64,000 nt of DNA from positions 682,001-746,000 of the forward strand of contig NZ_CP011452.2 of NCBI RefSeq assembly GCF_001008165.2, written 5' to 3'. The notes beneath the pieces were generated by a model. The model worked only from the letters and a program-made list of their open reading frames with translations, was not told the DNA's origin and did no database searches. Numbering within the stretch: the first letter of the stretch is position 1; the number at the start of each line of letters is the position of its first letter. Made by a program: the position numbers and the translations under genes. Of this stretch, positions 35,632 to 45,715 are shown piece by piece. The DNA comes from Croceibacterium atlanticum. GTDB taxonomy: Bacteria; Pseudomonadota; Alphaproteobacteria; Sphingomonadales; Sphingomonadaceae.

Positions 35632-35904
35632 ATGACCGAATCCCCATCTCTTTCCGCCCGGATCGCCCGGGCCAGATTTCGCGCCTGGCATCGCGGCACG
35701 CGGGAAGCCGATTTCATGATCGGCGGCTTTTTTGACCGTTATCACGGCGACTGGAACGAAGCGGAACTCGACTGGTTCGAAGATCTGCTGGAAGAAGATG
35801 ACGTGGATGTCATGGCCTGGGCCCTGAAGACCCAGCCCGCGCCGGACCGTTTCCACGGCCCCCTGCTCCTGGCCCTGCAAAAGCTGGATTACGTCACCAT
35901 ATAG
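35632..35904 (+). CDS. sdhE: FAD assembly factor SdhE (succinate dehydrogenase assembly factor 2)
   Basis: 90 residues. The RGTREAD segment at 21-27 contains the RGxxE flavinylation motif; DRYHGDWNEAELDWFEDLLEEDD and AWALKTQPAP are typical of the family. It promotes covalent FAD attachment to SdhA. Divergent from recG with 45 bases between the starts. A clear terminator follows. Confidence 0.93.
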   Translation: MTESPSLSARIARARFRAWHRGTREADFMIGGFFDRYHGDWNEAELDWFEDLLEEDDVDVMAWALKTQPAPDRFHGPLLLALQKLDYVTI

Positions 35905-35954
35905 CTTGCGCTTCGCGGACCCATCCCCCTAGGGCTTTCGCGAATGCACAAAGG

Positions 35955-35993
35955 CCCGCCGGCGCCCCCACTTCTTCGCGTCGGCGGGTTTTT
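35955..35993 (+). terminator. Rho-independent terminator after sdhE
   Basis: An 11-bp stem (35955-35965 with 35978-35988, one G-U wobble in RNA) with a 12-base loop is followed directly by TTTTT. It separates sdhE from mfd. Confidence 0.82.
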
Positions 35994-36029
35994 GCGCGTG
36001 CCCGATGCGCAGGAAAGCCAAGCCAGAGA

Positions 36030-39000
36030 ATGCCCGACCTTAGCCGTATCCTGAAAGCCGACCGTCCGCTCACCCTGTCTTCCGTGGCGCGCGGGGCCCA
36101 GCCATTGCTGATGGCCGATCTGGCCCGCGCGGCAAAAACACGGGCAGTCTTCGTCGCGCCGGATGAACAGGCGATGCGGGCCATTACCGATGCAGCCCGC
36201 TGGTTCGCGCCGGAAATCACGGTGATCGAATTCCCGGCCTGGGATTGCCTGCCCTACGATCGCGCCAGCCCGGCGCTGACCGTCAGCGCGCGCCGCCTTT
36301 CGGCGCTGTATCAATTGCAGCGCGGCAAAGCCGGCGACCAATTGCTTGTCACCACCGTAAACGCCTTGCTGCAACGCGTGCTGACACCATTCCGGATCCG
36401 GGAATCCGTTCGCGAACTGAAACCCGGCACACGGATCGGGCATGAAAGCCTGGCCGCCATCCTGCAGAAACAGGGATACAGCCGCACCGATACAGTGGTG
36501 GATAGCGGCGAATTCGCCGTGCGCGGATCCATTTTCGATATTTACCCGTCGGGGCTGGAACAGGGGCTGCGGCTCGACTTCTTCGATGACGAGCTGGAAT
36601 CGCTGCGCCTGTTCGATCCTTCCACCCAGCGCACGACGGGCACGGTGGATTCCCACCTGCTGCTCCCCGCCAGCGAGGCATTGCTGGACGAGGAAAGCAT
36701 CAAGTGGTTCCGCAGCCGCTATCGCGGACAATTCGGCGCAACCGCCACCGGGGATCCGCTTTACCAGGCGGTAAGCGAAGGGCGCCGGCTGGCAGGCATG
36801 GAACATTGGCTGCCCCTGTTCGAGGACAGGCTTTCCACCCTGTTCGATCATCTGGCCGCCGACGACCTGATCGTGGTCGATTCCGCGGGGCTGAGCGCGG
36901 GGGAAGAACGCTTCAAGGATATTGCCGATTATCACCGCCAGCGCCGTGAAACCGCCGGGCAGGCTGCGGGCAGCTATCGCCCGCTGAATACCGATGCGCT
37001 CTATCTGACGCGCGAGGAATTCGACGCTGCGCTGGAGAAGCATTGCGCGCACCGGTCGGTGATCTTCGCCGAACCGGAAAGCGATCGCACGGTTGATTTC
37101 GGCTTCAGATCCGCCCGCGATTTCGCGCCTGAACGGTCCCGGGGCGATAATGTCTATGAAGCGGCGGCCAGGCATTTCCGCGACATCGGAAAGGCCGGCA
37201 AGCGGCCGCTCTTTGCCGCCTATTCGGTTGGCGCCCGCGCCCGTATCGCCTCTATCCTCAGCGAAGCGGGGACCGAACCCAAGCTGGCCGATAATTGGCA
37301 GGAAGCGCTTGGCATGTCGGCCAGGGGAACGCCCGTGGCCATGGTGCTGCCGCTGGATACAGGCTTCGCCAATGACGAGATGGAACTCGTCACCGAACAG
37401 GATCTGCTCGGTGATCGCCTTGTCCGCCGCCGCAAGCGCAAGAAGGATTCCGACGCTTTCCTGGCCGAACTCAGCGCCCTCAATCGCGGCGATCTGGTGG
37501 TTCACCTGGATCACGGCATCGGCAAATATCTGGGGCTTGAACCGATTTCCGTCGGCAAGAGCCAGCATGATTGCGTCATGCTGGAATATGCCGGGGGCGA
37601 TAAGCTCTACATCCCGGTCGAAAATATCGACGTGCTCAGCCGGTTTGGCTCCTCTGATGAAGGGGCGATGCTGGACCGGCTCGGCGGCGAGGCATGGCAG
37701 AAACGCCGGGCAAGGCTGAAAGAGCGCATTCAGGCGATCGCCGGCGAGTTGATGAAGACCGCCGCCGAACGCGCCTTGCGCAAGGCGCCGGTGATCGAGC
37801 CGGAGGAATCGAGCTGGAACCAGTTCGTCGAAGGCTTCCCGTGGGAAGAGACGGAGGATCAGGAAGGCGCGATCGAGGACGTGCTGAAGGACCTGTCCGA
37901 AGGCAAGCCGATGGATCGGCTGGTCTGCGGCGATGTCGGCTTCGGCAAGACCGAAGTCGCCCTGCGTGCCGCTTTCGTTGCCGCCATGGCCGGACAACAG
38001 GTGGCCGTGGTCGCGCCCACCACATTGCTCGCCCGTCAGCATTTCCAGGGTTTTTCAGAACGTTTCGCCGGTTTCCCGCTCAGGATCGGTCGGCTTTCCC
38101 GCCTCGTGCCGGCAAAGGAGATGAAGGAAACCCGCGATGCGCTGGCCGACGGCACGATGGATATCGTGGTCGGCACCCATGCCATCCTTTCCAAGACGAC
38201 GAAGTTCAAACGGCTTGGTCTCGTGATCGTGGACGAGGAACAGCGTTTCGGCGTCAATCACAAGGAGAAGCTCAAGCAATTGCGCGCCGATGTGCATATG
38301 CTGACGCTGACCGCCACACCAATTCCGCGCACGCTGCAAATGGCGATGACCGGGCTGCGCGAACTCTCCACCATCCAGACCCCGCCAGTCGATCGCCTGG
38401 CCGTGCGTACCTATGTGATGGAATGGGACGACATGGTCATGCGCGAGGCCTTGCTGCGCGAACATCATCGTGGCGGGCAAAGCTTCATCGTCGTGCCGCG
38501 TATTTCCGATATGGAACCGCTGACGGACTGGCTGCATGAAAATGTGCCGGAAGTGAAATTCGTGACGGCCCATGGCCAGATGGGCGCGGGCGAAGTGGAA
38601 GAGCGGATGAGCGCCTTCTACGAAAAGAAATATGACGTCCTGCTATCGACCACGATCGTCGAAAGCGGGCTCGACATTCCCAGCGCGAACACGATCATCA
38701 TCCACCGGGCGGACCGTTTCGGCCTGGCCCAGCTCTATCAGCTGCGCGGGCGCGTCGGCCGCTCGAAATTGCGGGCCTATGCCTATCTGACGACTCCGGC
38801 CGACACGGCGTTGAGCGAAGTCGCGGAAAAACGCCTGAAGGTTCTGGGCGATCTCGACAGTCTCGGTGCCGGGTTCCAGCTGGCCAGCCACGATCTCGAT
38901 ATACGCGGCGCCGGCAATTTGCTGGGCGACGAACAATCCGGCCATATCCGCGAAGTCGGCTTCGAACTTTACCAGTCCATGCTGGAAGAGGCGATCCTGG

Positions 39001-39515
39001 CCGCCAAGGCAGGCGATGCCGGGCTTGAACGTGACAGCACCGGCCTGAGCCCGCAGATCACCGTCGATGCCCCGATCATGATCCCGGAGGACTATGTTCC
39101 GGATCTCGCCGTCCGCATGGCGCTGTATCGCCGCCTGAACGATGCAAGGGACAAGGGCGAGATCGAAGCCATGGCGGCGGAAATGATCGACCGTTTCGGC
39201 CCCCTCCCCGCGCCCACCGCCAATCTGGTTCGCCTGATAGAAATCAAGCATCAGGCCATCATCGCCAATATCGCCAAGATCGATGTCGGTGCGCGCGGCA
39301 CGCTCGTCAGTTTCCACGAAGACAGCTTCCCGGAACCTGCCGGCCTCATCGCTTATGTCGAAAGGCTGGAAGGCACGGCGAAACTGCGGCCGGACATGAA
39401 GCTGGTTATCAACCGTGCCTGGGGCGATCCGCAAAGCCGCCTGAACGGCCTGTTCCAGCTGACCAAGGGGCTGAGCGGGATAGTCCGGCGCGCAAAGAAG
39501 AAGAAAGCAGCCTAG
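36030..39515 (+). CDS. mfd: Transcription-repair coupling factor
   Basis: 1161 residues. UvrB-homology region at the N terminus, RNA polymerase interacting CarD-like domain (about 485-580: [21 protein letters not shown]), SF2 translocase with [19 protein letters not shown] and the DEEQ box [14 protein letters not shown], RecG-like TRG motif ([10 protein letters not shown]) and a C-terminal TRCF domain. It removes RNA polymerase stalled at lesions and recruits the excision-repair machinery. The last four bases overlap the convergent EAL gene. Confidence 0.97.
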   Translation: MPDLSRILKADRPLTLSSVARGAQPLLMADLARAAKTRAVFVAPDEQAMRAITDAARWFAPEITVIEFPAWDCLPYDRASPALTVSARRLSALYQLQRGKAGDQLLVTTVNALLQRVLTPFRIRESVRELKPGTRIGHESLAAILQKQGYSRTDTVVDSGEFAVRGSIFDIYPSGLEQGLRLDFFDDELESLRLFDPSTQRTTGTVDSHLLLPASEALLDEESIKWFRSRYRGQFGATATGDPLYQAVSEGRRLAGMEHWLPLFEDRLSTLFDHLAADDLIVVDSAGLSAGEERFKDIADYHRQRRETAGQAAGSYRPLNTDALYLTREEFDAALEKHCAHRSVIFAEPESDRTVDFGFRSARDFAPERSRGDNVYEAAARHFRDIGKAGKRPLFAAYSVGARARIASILSEAGTEPKLADNWQEALGMSARGTPVAMVLPLDTGFANDEMELVTEQDLLGDRLVRRRKRKKDSDAFLAELSALNRGDLVVHLDHGIGKYLGLEPISVGKSQHDCVMLEYAGGDKLYIPVENIDVLSRFGSSDEGAMLDRLGGEAWQKRRARLKERIQAIAGELMKTAAERALRKAPVIEPEESSWNQFVEGFPWEETEDQEGAIEDVLKDLSEGKPMDRLVCGDVGFGKTEVALRAAFVAAMAGQQVAVVAPTTLLARQHFQGFSERFAGFPLRIGRLSRLVPAKEMKETRDALADGTMDIVVGTHAILSKTTKFKRLGLVIVDEEQRFGVNHKEKLKQLRADVHMLTLTATPIPRTLQMAMTGLRELSTIQTPPVDRLAVRTYVMEWDDMVMREALLREHHRGGQSFIVVPRISDMEPLTDWLHENVPEVKFVTAHGQMGAGEVEERMSAFYEKKYDVLLSTTIVESGLDIPSANTIIIHRADRFGLAQLYQLRGRVGRSKLRAYAYLTTPADTALSEVAEKRLKVLGDLDSLGAGFQLASHDLDIRGAGNLLGDEQSGHIREVGFELYQSMLEEAILAAKAGDAGLERDSTGLSPQITVDAPIMIPEDYVPDLAVRMALYRRLNDARDKGEIEAMAAEMIDRFGPLPAPTANLVRLIEIKHQAIIANIAKIDVGARGTLVSFHEDSFPEPAGLIAYVERLEGTAKLRPDMKLVINRAWGDPQSRLNGLFQLTKGLSGIVRRAKKKKAA

Positions 39516-40825
39516 CTGCGGGCGACGAGCGCGGCAAAATCAGCAGCGCTGAGCGGGGTGGAACCGAGGAAGCCCTGCCACACGCTGCAACCTTCGCGCG
39601 CCACCACTTCGCGCTGGGCTTCGCTTTCCACGCCTTCGGCAATGACCTGCAGGTCGAGCGCGCTGGCCATGGCAAGGATACCCCGGAAAACCGCCAGATC
39701 GCGCGGCTGATCGGCAATGCCGTCCACCATGCTGCGATCAAGCTTCAGATATTGCAGCGGCAGTGATTTGAGATAGCGGAAATTACTGAAACCCGCGCCA
39801 AAATCATCAAGGGCAATGCGGACGCCCCGATCCACAAGTGTCTGCAACCGTTCCGCCGATCGGTCGAGTTCGGTCACCAGCAATTGTTCCGTGATTTCCA
39901 GGGTAAGCTGTTCCGGCGGAAAGCCGGTCTGGTGAAGCAGCAAACCTGTCGCAGTGGCAAAATTGCCCGTACCCAGATCCGCCGCTGTGACGTTCAGCGA
40001 CAGCCGCAAATGGTCAGGCCAACTCGCCGCTGCGGTCAGGGCCGCCCCAGCGATATGATAAGATAATTGGCCGACATGATCGGCCCGCTCGGCAATGGAG
40101 AACAGCGCCCCTGCCCCTATGCGCCCCAGTTCCGGATGCTGCCATCGCGCCAGGGCCTCTGCGCCTACGATCCGGCCGCTGGCGCAATCATATTGAGGCT
40201 GGAACAGGATCTCGATCTCGTCCCGGTCAATTGCGGCCAGCAAATCGGCTTCGAGCTGCGAGGTGGTGCGGCCCGAAATGCGCAGATCGCCATCGACCCA
40301 GACCAGTCGCTGCGCCTGATCGCGCTTCACGCTTTCCAGGGTCCTGCTGAGCCGGTCCAGCATGCGTTCCGGCTGTTCGTCGCTCATGGCGCGCAACAAG
40401 GCGGCTCGCGGCCACAGGCGCACCGTTCCACCCCCTGTCTGGCGGCTGCGGATCGGCACCATCAGGCTTTGCGACAATTCTTCCGCCAGCCAATGCCAGC
40501 GTTCACGGCTGCAATGCTTGTTCGCGGCCACCAGGAACATGCCTTCGCCCATGCAGGCCACCAGCCAGTCATCCACCATCTCGGTCTTGGCGAAGAACAG
40601 CAGGCGCGCCGCGACTTCCGCCAGAGCCTGATTGCCCACGGCTTCGCCAAATGCCCTGTTCACCGTCTCGAACCGTCGCAGGCCGAGCATCATCGCGTGG
40701 ACGGCAGGCTTTTCGCCGGCCGCGATCGCCGCACTCTGCCAGCCCGCGATTTGCGCGCAGGCGGCATCGGCGCCGATCAGACCCGTCAGCCGATCGCGAC
40801 CCTCGGCCTTATCATTCTCGTTCAT
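39512..40825 (-). CDS. Degenerate GGDEF plus EAL cyclic-di-GMP phosphodiesterase
   Basis: About 437 residues. The N-terminal GGDEF-like domain has MGEGMF where G-G-D-E-F is expected, so it is probably not a cyclase. The EAL domain keeps its key positions: AEALARWQHP, LNVTAADL, LEITE, LDDFGAGFSN, YLKLDRSMV, AEGVES and WQGFLGS, so c-di-GMP hydrolysis is likely. No membrane span or known sensor domain precedes it. Two ATG starts (40837 and 40825) are possible; neither has a strong ribosome site. It may tie c-di-GMP levels to surface behaviour, including exopolysaccharide, but that link is inference. Confidence 0.88.
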   Translation of the reverse strand: MNENDKAEGRDRLTGLIGADAACAQIAGWQSAAIAAGEKPAVHAMMLGLRRFETVNRAFGEAVGNQALAEVAARLLFFAKTEMVDDWLVACMGEGMFLVAANKHCSRERWHWLAEELSQSLMVPIRSRQTGGGTVRLWPRAALLRAMSDEQPERMLDRLSRTLESVKRDQAQRLVWVDGDLRISGRTTSQLEADLLAAIDRDEIEILFQPQYDCASGRIVGAEALARWQHPELGRIGAGALFSIAERADHVGQLSYHIAGAALTAAASWPDHLRLSLNVTAADLGTGNFATATGLLLHQTGFPPEQLTLEITEQLLVTELDRSAERLQTLVDRGVRIALDDFGAGFSNFRYLKSLPLQYLKLDRSMVDGIADQPRDLAVFRGILAMASALDLQVIAEGVESEAQREVVAREGCSVWQGFLGSTPLSAADFAALVARS

Positions 40826-40913
40826 GGACCGTGCCATGGCGGATTGGCTCGTCCATGTCTCGCGCCGCACAGCGTGCGTTGCAATTCGAGACGCTGCTTC
40901 ATAGGACTAGGCC

Positions 40914-41720
40914 ATGGAAGCGACGCCAGGTGCCCGAAGCGGCATAGAAAAATTGAACATGGCGCTGGTCGTCTCCTCCGCACCAGAGGCGGAGCAGGCT
41001 GCCGCCATGCTGCGCGAGGGCGAAACCTGGGTGCCGCTGGAAGATGCCGACCTTGTCGTCGTGCTCGGCGGAGACGGCACCATGCTGCGCGCACTGCACG
41101 CGATGATCGATGCGCGGCGCCTGATTCCCGCCTATGGCCTCAATCTGGGCACGGTCGGCTTCCTGATGAATCGGTTCCAGAAGAATATCCGCGTGCGTGA
41201 ACGCCTTGCGCGGGTGAAGCATATGGCCGTTTCCCCGCTGCGGATGGAAGCGACGACGCAGGCCGGCGAACAATTCAGCTATTACGCGATCAACGAAGTC
41301 TCCCTGCTGCGTGAAACGCGACAGACGGCGAAAATCGAAATTGGCGTCAATGACCGCGTCCGTATTGCCGAACTGGCAGGAGACGGCGTGCTGCTGTCCA
41401 CCCCGGTCGGTTCCACCGCCTATAATTTTTCAGCCAACGGGCCGATTCTGCCGCTCGATTCGCAAATGCTGGCGCTCACCCCGATCAGCCCCTTCCGTCC
41501 GCGACGCTGGAAAGGCGCGATCCTGCCGGACCGCAGCCGCGTGACCTTCCGCGTGCTCGAACCCGAGAAGCGGCCGGTCTCCGCCGTGGCCGACATGAAG
41601 GAAGTCCGCGATATCGCCGAGGTGCGCCTTGAAATCGCACGGGAAATGCAGATGACCCTGCTGTTCGACCCCGGACATGCGCTGGATGAACGGATCGTGG
41701 CGGAACAATTCGCCCACTGA
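40914..41720 (+). CDS. nadK: NAD kinase
   Basis: 268 residues. The NAD kinase signature LGGDGTML lies at 51-58, NLGTVGFLMN follows, then GDGVLLSTPVGSTAYNFSA. It phosphorylates NAD to NADP. The ATG at 40914 follows AGGACTAGG; an internal ATG at 40959 is possible. Divergent from the EAL gene and upstream of the tRNA-Asn gene. Confidence 0.95.
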   Translation: MEATPGARSGIEKLNMALVVSSAPEAEQAAAMLREGETWVPLEDADLVVVLGGDGTMLRALHAMIDARRLIPAYGLNLGTVGFLMNRFQKNIRVRERLARVKHMAVSPLRMEATTQAGEQFSYYAINEVSLLRETRQTAKIEIGVNDRVRIAELAGDGVLLSTPVGSTAYNFSANGPILPLDSQMLALTPISPFRPRRWKGAILPDRSRVTFRVLEPEKRPVSAVADMKEVRDIAEVRLEIAREMQMTLLFDPGHALDERIVAEQFAH

Positions 41721-41766
41721 TTTCCCTTCAATCGGCAAAGCTTTTCACAAGGATGCAGGACAGGGC

Positions 41767-41795
41767 TTGCAAAAGTTTCGGGCCGATCATATAGG
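41767..41795 (+). promoter_or_regulatory. Probable sigma-70 promoter of tRNA-Asn
   Basis: TTGCAA (-35) and TATAGG (-10) are separated by 17 bases, with a GC-rich discriminator (CCCAGCCCTGCCC) downstream, as expected for a stringently controlled stable-RNA promoter. The tRNA begins about 30 bases after the inferred start site. Confidence 0.55.
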
Positions 41796-41831
41796 CCCAG
41801 CCCTGCCCGGGAACACGGGTTTCTGGGCTGC

Positions 41832-41906
41832 TCCCCGATAGCTCAGCGGTAGAGTAGGTGACTGTTAATCACTTGGTCGTTGGTTCGAATCCAACTCGGG
41901 GAGCCA
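41832..41906 (+). tRNA. tRNA-Asn (anticodon GTT)
   Basis: 75 bases including an encoded CCA. Acceptor stem TCCCCGA pairs with TCGGGGA, the D arm is AGCTCAGCGGTAGAGT, the anticodon loop CTGTTAA holds GTT, and the T arm is GTTGGTTCGAATCCAAC. Confidence 0.97.
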
Positions 41907-41935
41907 CTTCTTTCCTGACATGGAAGAAGGCGCCA

Positions 41936-41956
41936 CCGGGCCCCATGCGGGCCCGG
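41936..41956. terminator. GC-rich hairpin between tRNA-Asn and the convergent methyltransferase gene
   Basis: Perfect 8-bp stem CCGGGCCC / GGGCCCGG with loop CATGC. It lies 30 bases past the tRNA and 10 bases past the end of the convergent methyltransferase frame. No T tract, so termination is a guess. Confidence 0.4.
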
Positions 41957-41965
41957 CGTTCCTGA

Positions 41966-42721
41966 TCATTCAGGCTTCACGAATCGGAAGGCGAATTTGT
42001 CGGTGCGGCCTGCCACGGCCGGATCGCGGACTGCCACGTCATGCGGATCATCGGGATTATGCAGAATGTCCGATTCTGCCTGCAATTCGAATCCCGCAGC
42101 CCTGACCTATTCCTTCACCGTTTCCGGATCGATTCGATGCAGGGTGGATGCTTCATCTATGCCCGTTCCCGGGGCGGAATGATCCTCGACGAAATAGATG
42201 CCGCCGGGCTTCAGCGCGTCGAACACTGATTCGTTCACCGCCGCGATGTTGCCATTGGCCATGTCGTGGTAATTTTCGGTGGTCCAGACCAGGTCGACCG
42301 GCTGATCGAGGGTGAAATCGGCAAAATCGACGACGACGACGGTGACATTGGGATATTGCCCGGCCAGCGCGTTGATCGCGTCGAGCCCGCCGGGCCGATC
42401 CGCGAAGAATTGCGGCACCATGGCATAGACACGGCCTTCGGGCCCGACAGCCCTGGCAAGGATCCTTGTGTAATATCCGCCGCCCGGCGCGATTTCCGCA
42501 ATCACATCGCCAGGTTCGACGCCTGCGAATTCCACGATCTCGGCCGGCTTGCGATCCGGATCGCGGTTCCGATCTTCTTCCGGCCGCAAGGGATCCGCCA
42601 CGGCATCGGCAATCGGGCTGCTCTCCGCTTCCTGCGCCGCGTCCACGGGTGCCTCATCAGCAGGACTGCCGCAAGCCGACAGGCCCAGGATCACAATCGC
42701 CGCAATTGCACTGCTTTTCAT
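41966..42721 (-). pseudogene. Secreted class I SAM-dependent methyltransferase-like lipoprotein, interrupted by an amber codon
   Basis: From ATG 42721 the frame runs to a TAG at 42107-42109 (204 codons) and then continues in the same frame, without other stops, for a further 46 codons to TGA at 41966. The continuation (AAGFELQAESDILHNPDDPH, then DKFAFRFVKP) resembles the usual end of this methyltransferase family, so TAG probably replaced GAG. A lipoprotein signal (VILGLSAC) precedes a Rossmann core with IAEIAPGGGYYTRILA and DLVWTTENYHDM. The truncated protein would lack the last beta strands. Partial function or read-through cannot be excluded. Confidence 0.75.
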
Positions 42722-42779
42722 CTTGTCATCTCCCGTTGCTGCGAGGACGGGCAGAATTCAGCGGTGCCGCGCCTGAAGC

Positions 42780-42977
42780 CTATTCCGAAGCGGCCCGGCG
42801 ATAACGCTGCGCCGCCTTGCTGGCCGATTCCTTGTTCTCTTCCTCGCAATCGCTTTCGACCAGATCCTCTATCCGGTCGGAAGCTTGTTTGAGCATGCCC
42901 TGAAGCGCGCGCTTTTCCGCTTCCTTGTTGCGCAATTCATGCCTGAGTTTCCGTTCCGCTTCTTCGTCCTGGGACAT
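42780..42977 (-). CDS. Small charged helical protein, hypothetical
   Basis: 65 residues, very rich in Glu, Lys and Arg (MSQDEEAERKLRHELRNKEA), predicted as a single coiled-coil helix. ATG at 42977 directly follows GGGTGG. It overlaps no other supported gene and has native codon use. No family recognised; it could be a small scaffold or regulatory protein. An in-frame extension upstream overlaps the divergent transporter and is rejected. Confidence 0.55.
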   Translation of the reverse strand: MSQDEEAERKLRHELRNKEAEKRALQGMLKQASDRIEDLVESDCEEENKESASKAAQRYRRAASE

Positions 42978-43044
42978 CCACCCTACTCTCAAAATCACCG
43001 TCAGGGCGGATGCTAACGCGGAATATGCATCTGGCAAGGGCGGC

Positions 43045-44556
43045 TTGAACACGCCTTGCAATGCCGTAATCTGCGGGCCGGATAGCAGAGAGGAAACGCC
43101 TATCTCCAGCAGTCCAGCGCATCCCGCCGCGGCCATTCCGGCCCGCCTCGACCGTCTGCCGTGGAGCCGGTTCCACTGGCTGGTCGTGGTCGCACTCGGG
43201 ATTACCTGGATCCTTGACGGGCTGGAAGTCACGCTGGCCGGATCGGTCGCGGGCGCCTTGCGTGAAAGCCCGGTCCTGCAATTTTCCGCCTCCGATGTCG
43301 GATTTGCCAATTCGGCCTATCTGGTCGGCGCGGTCACGGGCGCGCTGTTCTTCGGCTGGCTGACCGACCGTTGGGGTCGAAAGCGGCTCTTTTCCATCAC
43401 GCTGGGCCTGTATCTGCTCGCCACCGCAGGCACTGCATTCGCGTGGGATCTGCCTAGTTTCGTCATCATGCGGTTTCTGACGGGCGCAGGCATTGGCGGG
43501 GAATATTCCGCGATCAATTCAGCCATTCAGGAACTCATTCCCGCAAGACGGCGCGGCTGGACCGATCTGGTCATCAATGGAAGCTTCTGGATCGGCGCAG
43601 CGCTGGCCAGCGGGGCATCCATATTGCTGCTCGACCCCCGCATCGTGGATCCGGAATATGGCTGGCGTATTGCCTTCTTCGGCGGCGCTGCCATCGGCCT
43701 TGTCATATTATGGCTGCGACGTTTCCTGCCGGAAAGCCCGCGCTGGCTGGCCACGCATGGCCATGCCGAAGAGGCAGAGCGCGTGATCGAGGGGATTGAA
43801 CACAGGGTGGAGGCGCAAGGCCATCACATTCCCGACACGCCGCCGGTGGAGGCGCATGTCCACGCCCGCAAATCCACCCCCATGGCCGAAGTGTTCCGCG
43901 CCCTTTTCAAAACCTATCCCCAGCGGACATTCTATTGCCTGGTGCTGATGGCCGCGCAGGCGTTCTTCTACAACGCGATCTTCTTCACCTATGCGATGAT
44001 GCTGACCGATTTCTATTCCGTGCCCAGCGGCCGGGTCGGCTATTATATCCTGCCTTTCGCCGCCGGGAACGTTCTCGGCCCGTTGCTGCTGGGCCGGTTG
44101 TTTGACAGCTGGGGGCGGCGGCCCATGATCATCCTGACATATTCCGCTTCGGGGATTCTGCTGGCCGCCACGGGTTTGGCCTTCGAGGCAGGCCATCTGA
44201 CCCCCACCACGCAGACATTATGCTGGAGCGTGACCTTCTTCTTCGCCTCCGCTGCGGCGAGTGCTGCCTATCTGACTGCGGCGGAAAATTTTCCGCTGGA
44301 AATGCGCGCGCTGGCCATCGCGATTTTTTATGCGCTGGGCACGCTGTTGGGCGCTGTGGCCCCGTGGGTTTTCAGCCTGCTGATCGAAAGCGGATCGCGC
44401 GGGCAAGTGCTGCTTGGCTATCTGTTCGGGGCCGCCCTGATGCTGGTGGCCGCATTGGTGACAATATTCTTCGGCGTGGCGGCGGAGCGGCGCCCCCTGG
44501 AAGAGGTCGCCCGCCCGCTCAGCTGGAAGGCGCCTCCGCTCGAGCCCGGTCGCTGA
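43045..44556 (+). CDS. MFS transporter (sugar/metabolite:proton symporter type)
   Basis: About 503 residues with 12 predicted spans. MFS signatures GWLTDRWGRKR (loop 2-3) and the second-half GRLFDSWGRRP, plus RFLTGAGIGGEYSAINSAIQ and FLPESPRWLATHG, place it in the SP/AAHS-like group. The substrate is unknown. Start uncertain: TTG at 43045 has AAGGGCGG upstream, while the best-spaced ribosome site (AGAGAGGAA) precedes an ATC codon at 43102; neither is a normal start. The 3' end overlaps the convergent MFS gene by 38 bases. Confidence 0.85.
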   Translation: MNTPCNAVICGPDSREETPISSSPAHPAAAIPARLDRLPWSRFHWLVVVALGITWILDGLEVTLAGSVAGALRESPVLQFSASDVGFANSAYLVGAVTGALFFGWLTDRWGRKRLFSITLGLYLLATAGTAFAWDLPSFVIMRFLTGAGIGGEYSAINSAIQELIPARRRGWTDLVINGSFWIGAALASGASILLLDPRIVDPEYGWRIAFFGGAAIGLVILWLRRFLPESPRWLATHGHAEEAERVIEGIEHRVEAQGHHIPDTPPVEAHVHARKSTPMAEVFRALFKTYPQRTFYCLVLMAAQAFFYNAIFFTYAMMLTDFYSVPSGRVGYYILPFAAGNVLGPLLLGRLFDSWGRRPMIILTYSASGILLAATGLAFEAGHLTPTTQTLCWSVTFFFASAAASAAYLTAAENFPLEMRALAIAIFYALGTLLGAVAPWVFSLLIESGSRGQVLLGYLFGAALMLVAALVTIFFGVAAERRPLEEVARPLSWKAPPLEPGR

Positions 44557-45715
44557 TCCGCACGGCGGAAACCCCCGCCAGCAACGCCACCAGCGCAATC
44601 ATCGCCGCGCCCAGATACCAAGGCGCATCGTGATGGATTTCGTAGATGAGGCCGAAGATCGGCGGCGCGATGATGCGCCCGATTGCATTGCTGGCCATCA
44701 GCAGGCCCATGGTTCCGCCCTGCCGTTCCGGCGGCGTGTTACGCGAAAGCAGCGCCCCTGCGGATGGAAATGCAAGACTGTGGCCGACCATCAACAGGCC
44801 CATCAGCAACACGCCCGCAACGGGCAGGCGGATAATCGGCTGCAGCAGCATTGAAATGGCGAGGACGGCAAGCCCGATCATGATGACCCGCGCTTCGCCA
44901 TAACGATGCGCCAATGGCCCGATCAGCACCAATTGGGCGAACAGGCCGCCGCCACCAATGGCGATGAAGGCAAAGCCCAGTTCATGCGCGCTCCACCCGA
45001 AATTCTCTTCACTCCACAGGCCATAAATGGCTTCCATCGAAGCGAAGGCGGCAATTCCGAAAAAGGCGATCGTGAACAGGCGCACCAACAGGGGCTTGCT
45101 CCCGACAAAGCTGAACGCCTCGTGATAGCGCGGCATCGGGGCGCCCTTCCCCTTTGGCGGGATGGCATCGCGCAGCACGATCAGGCACCAGATTGACGCC
45201 AGGATCGAAAACGCGCCGGCAATGAAGATCGGCATACGGAAACTGGCCGCCACCGCTTCCTCACCCGCAAAGACCCCGCCTACCACCGGGCCCAGTGCCA
45301 TGCCGAGGCTGAATGCCGCGCCGAAATAGCCCATGGTCTTGGCCCGCCGTTCTGGCGGGGAGACATCGGCGATGAAGCCCTGGCAAGTGCTGAGCGTGCC
45401 GGAGAAGAAACCGCTGATGATACGAATGCCGATGGCCGCCCACAGGGTCGGCGCATAAGCGAAGGCGAAATAGCTGAGGCCTGCGATGAAGGTGGTGGCG
45501 GCCAACACCTTGCGCCGCCCCCAGACATCCGATTGGCGGCCCCAGTGGATTTCGCCAAAGACATTGCCGAAGCTGTAAGCCGCGAACAACAGCCCGATTT
45601 CAAACGGGCCCGCGTTGAAGACCTGCCCGTAAAAGGGCAGCAGCGGCAGGATCAGGCTGAAGCCCGCGATGTTGATGAACACTGCGACAAGCAGCGGCGG
45701 CAGGCGTTTATCCAT
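44519..45715 (-). CDS. MFS transporter (TetA/multidrug-like)
   Basis: 398 residues, 12 predicted spans. Begins directly with a membrane helix (MDKRLPPLLVAVFINIAG), has GRQSDVWGRRKVL in loop 2-3, and SGTLSTCQGFIADVSPPERR in the TetA-like motif C region. Likely a drug or metabolite exporter; substrate unknown. Its ATG at 45715 lies inside the last codons of the short SMP-30-like remnant upstream, so translation may be coupled to that short frame. Confidence 0.88.
   Translation of the reverse strand: MDKRLPPLLVAVFINIAGFSLILPLLPFYGQVFNAGPFEIGLLFAAYSFGNVFGEIHWGRQSDVWGRRKVLAATTFIAGLSYFAFAYAPTLWAAIGIRIISGFFSGTLSTCQGFIADVSPPERRAKTMGYFGAAFSLGMALGPVVGGVFAGEEAVAASFRMPIFIAGAFSILASIWCLIVLRDAIPPKGKGAPMPRYHEAFSFVGSKPLLVRLFTIAFFGIAAFASMEAIYGLWSEENFGWSAHELGFAFIAIGGGGLFAQLVLIGPLAHRYGEARVIMIGLAVLAISMLLQPIIRLPVAGVLLMGLLMVGHSLAFPSAGALLSRNTPPERQGGTMGLLMASNAIGRIIAPPIFGLIYEIHHDAPWYLGAAMIALVALLAGVSAVRISDRARAEAPSS

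Noticed and set aside
35889-38042. Long open frame antisense to mfd
   Set aside because: It lies across the strongly conserved mfd gene and its translation has low-complexity shadow composition.
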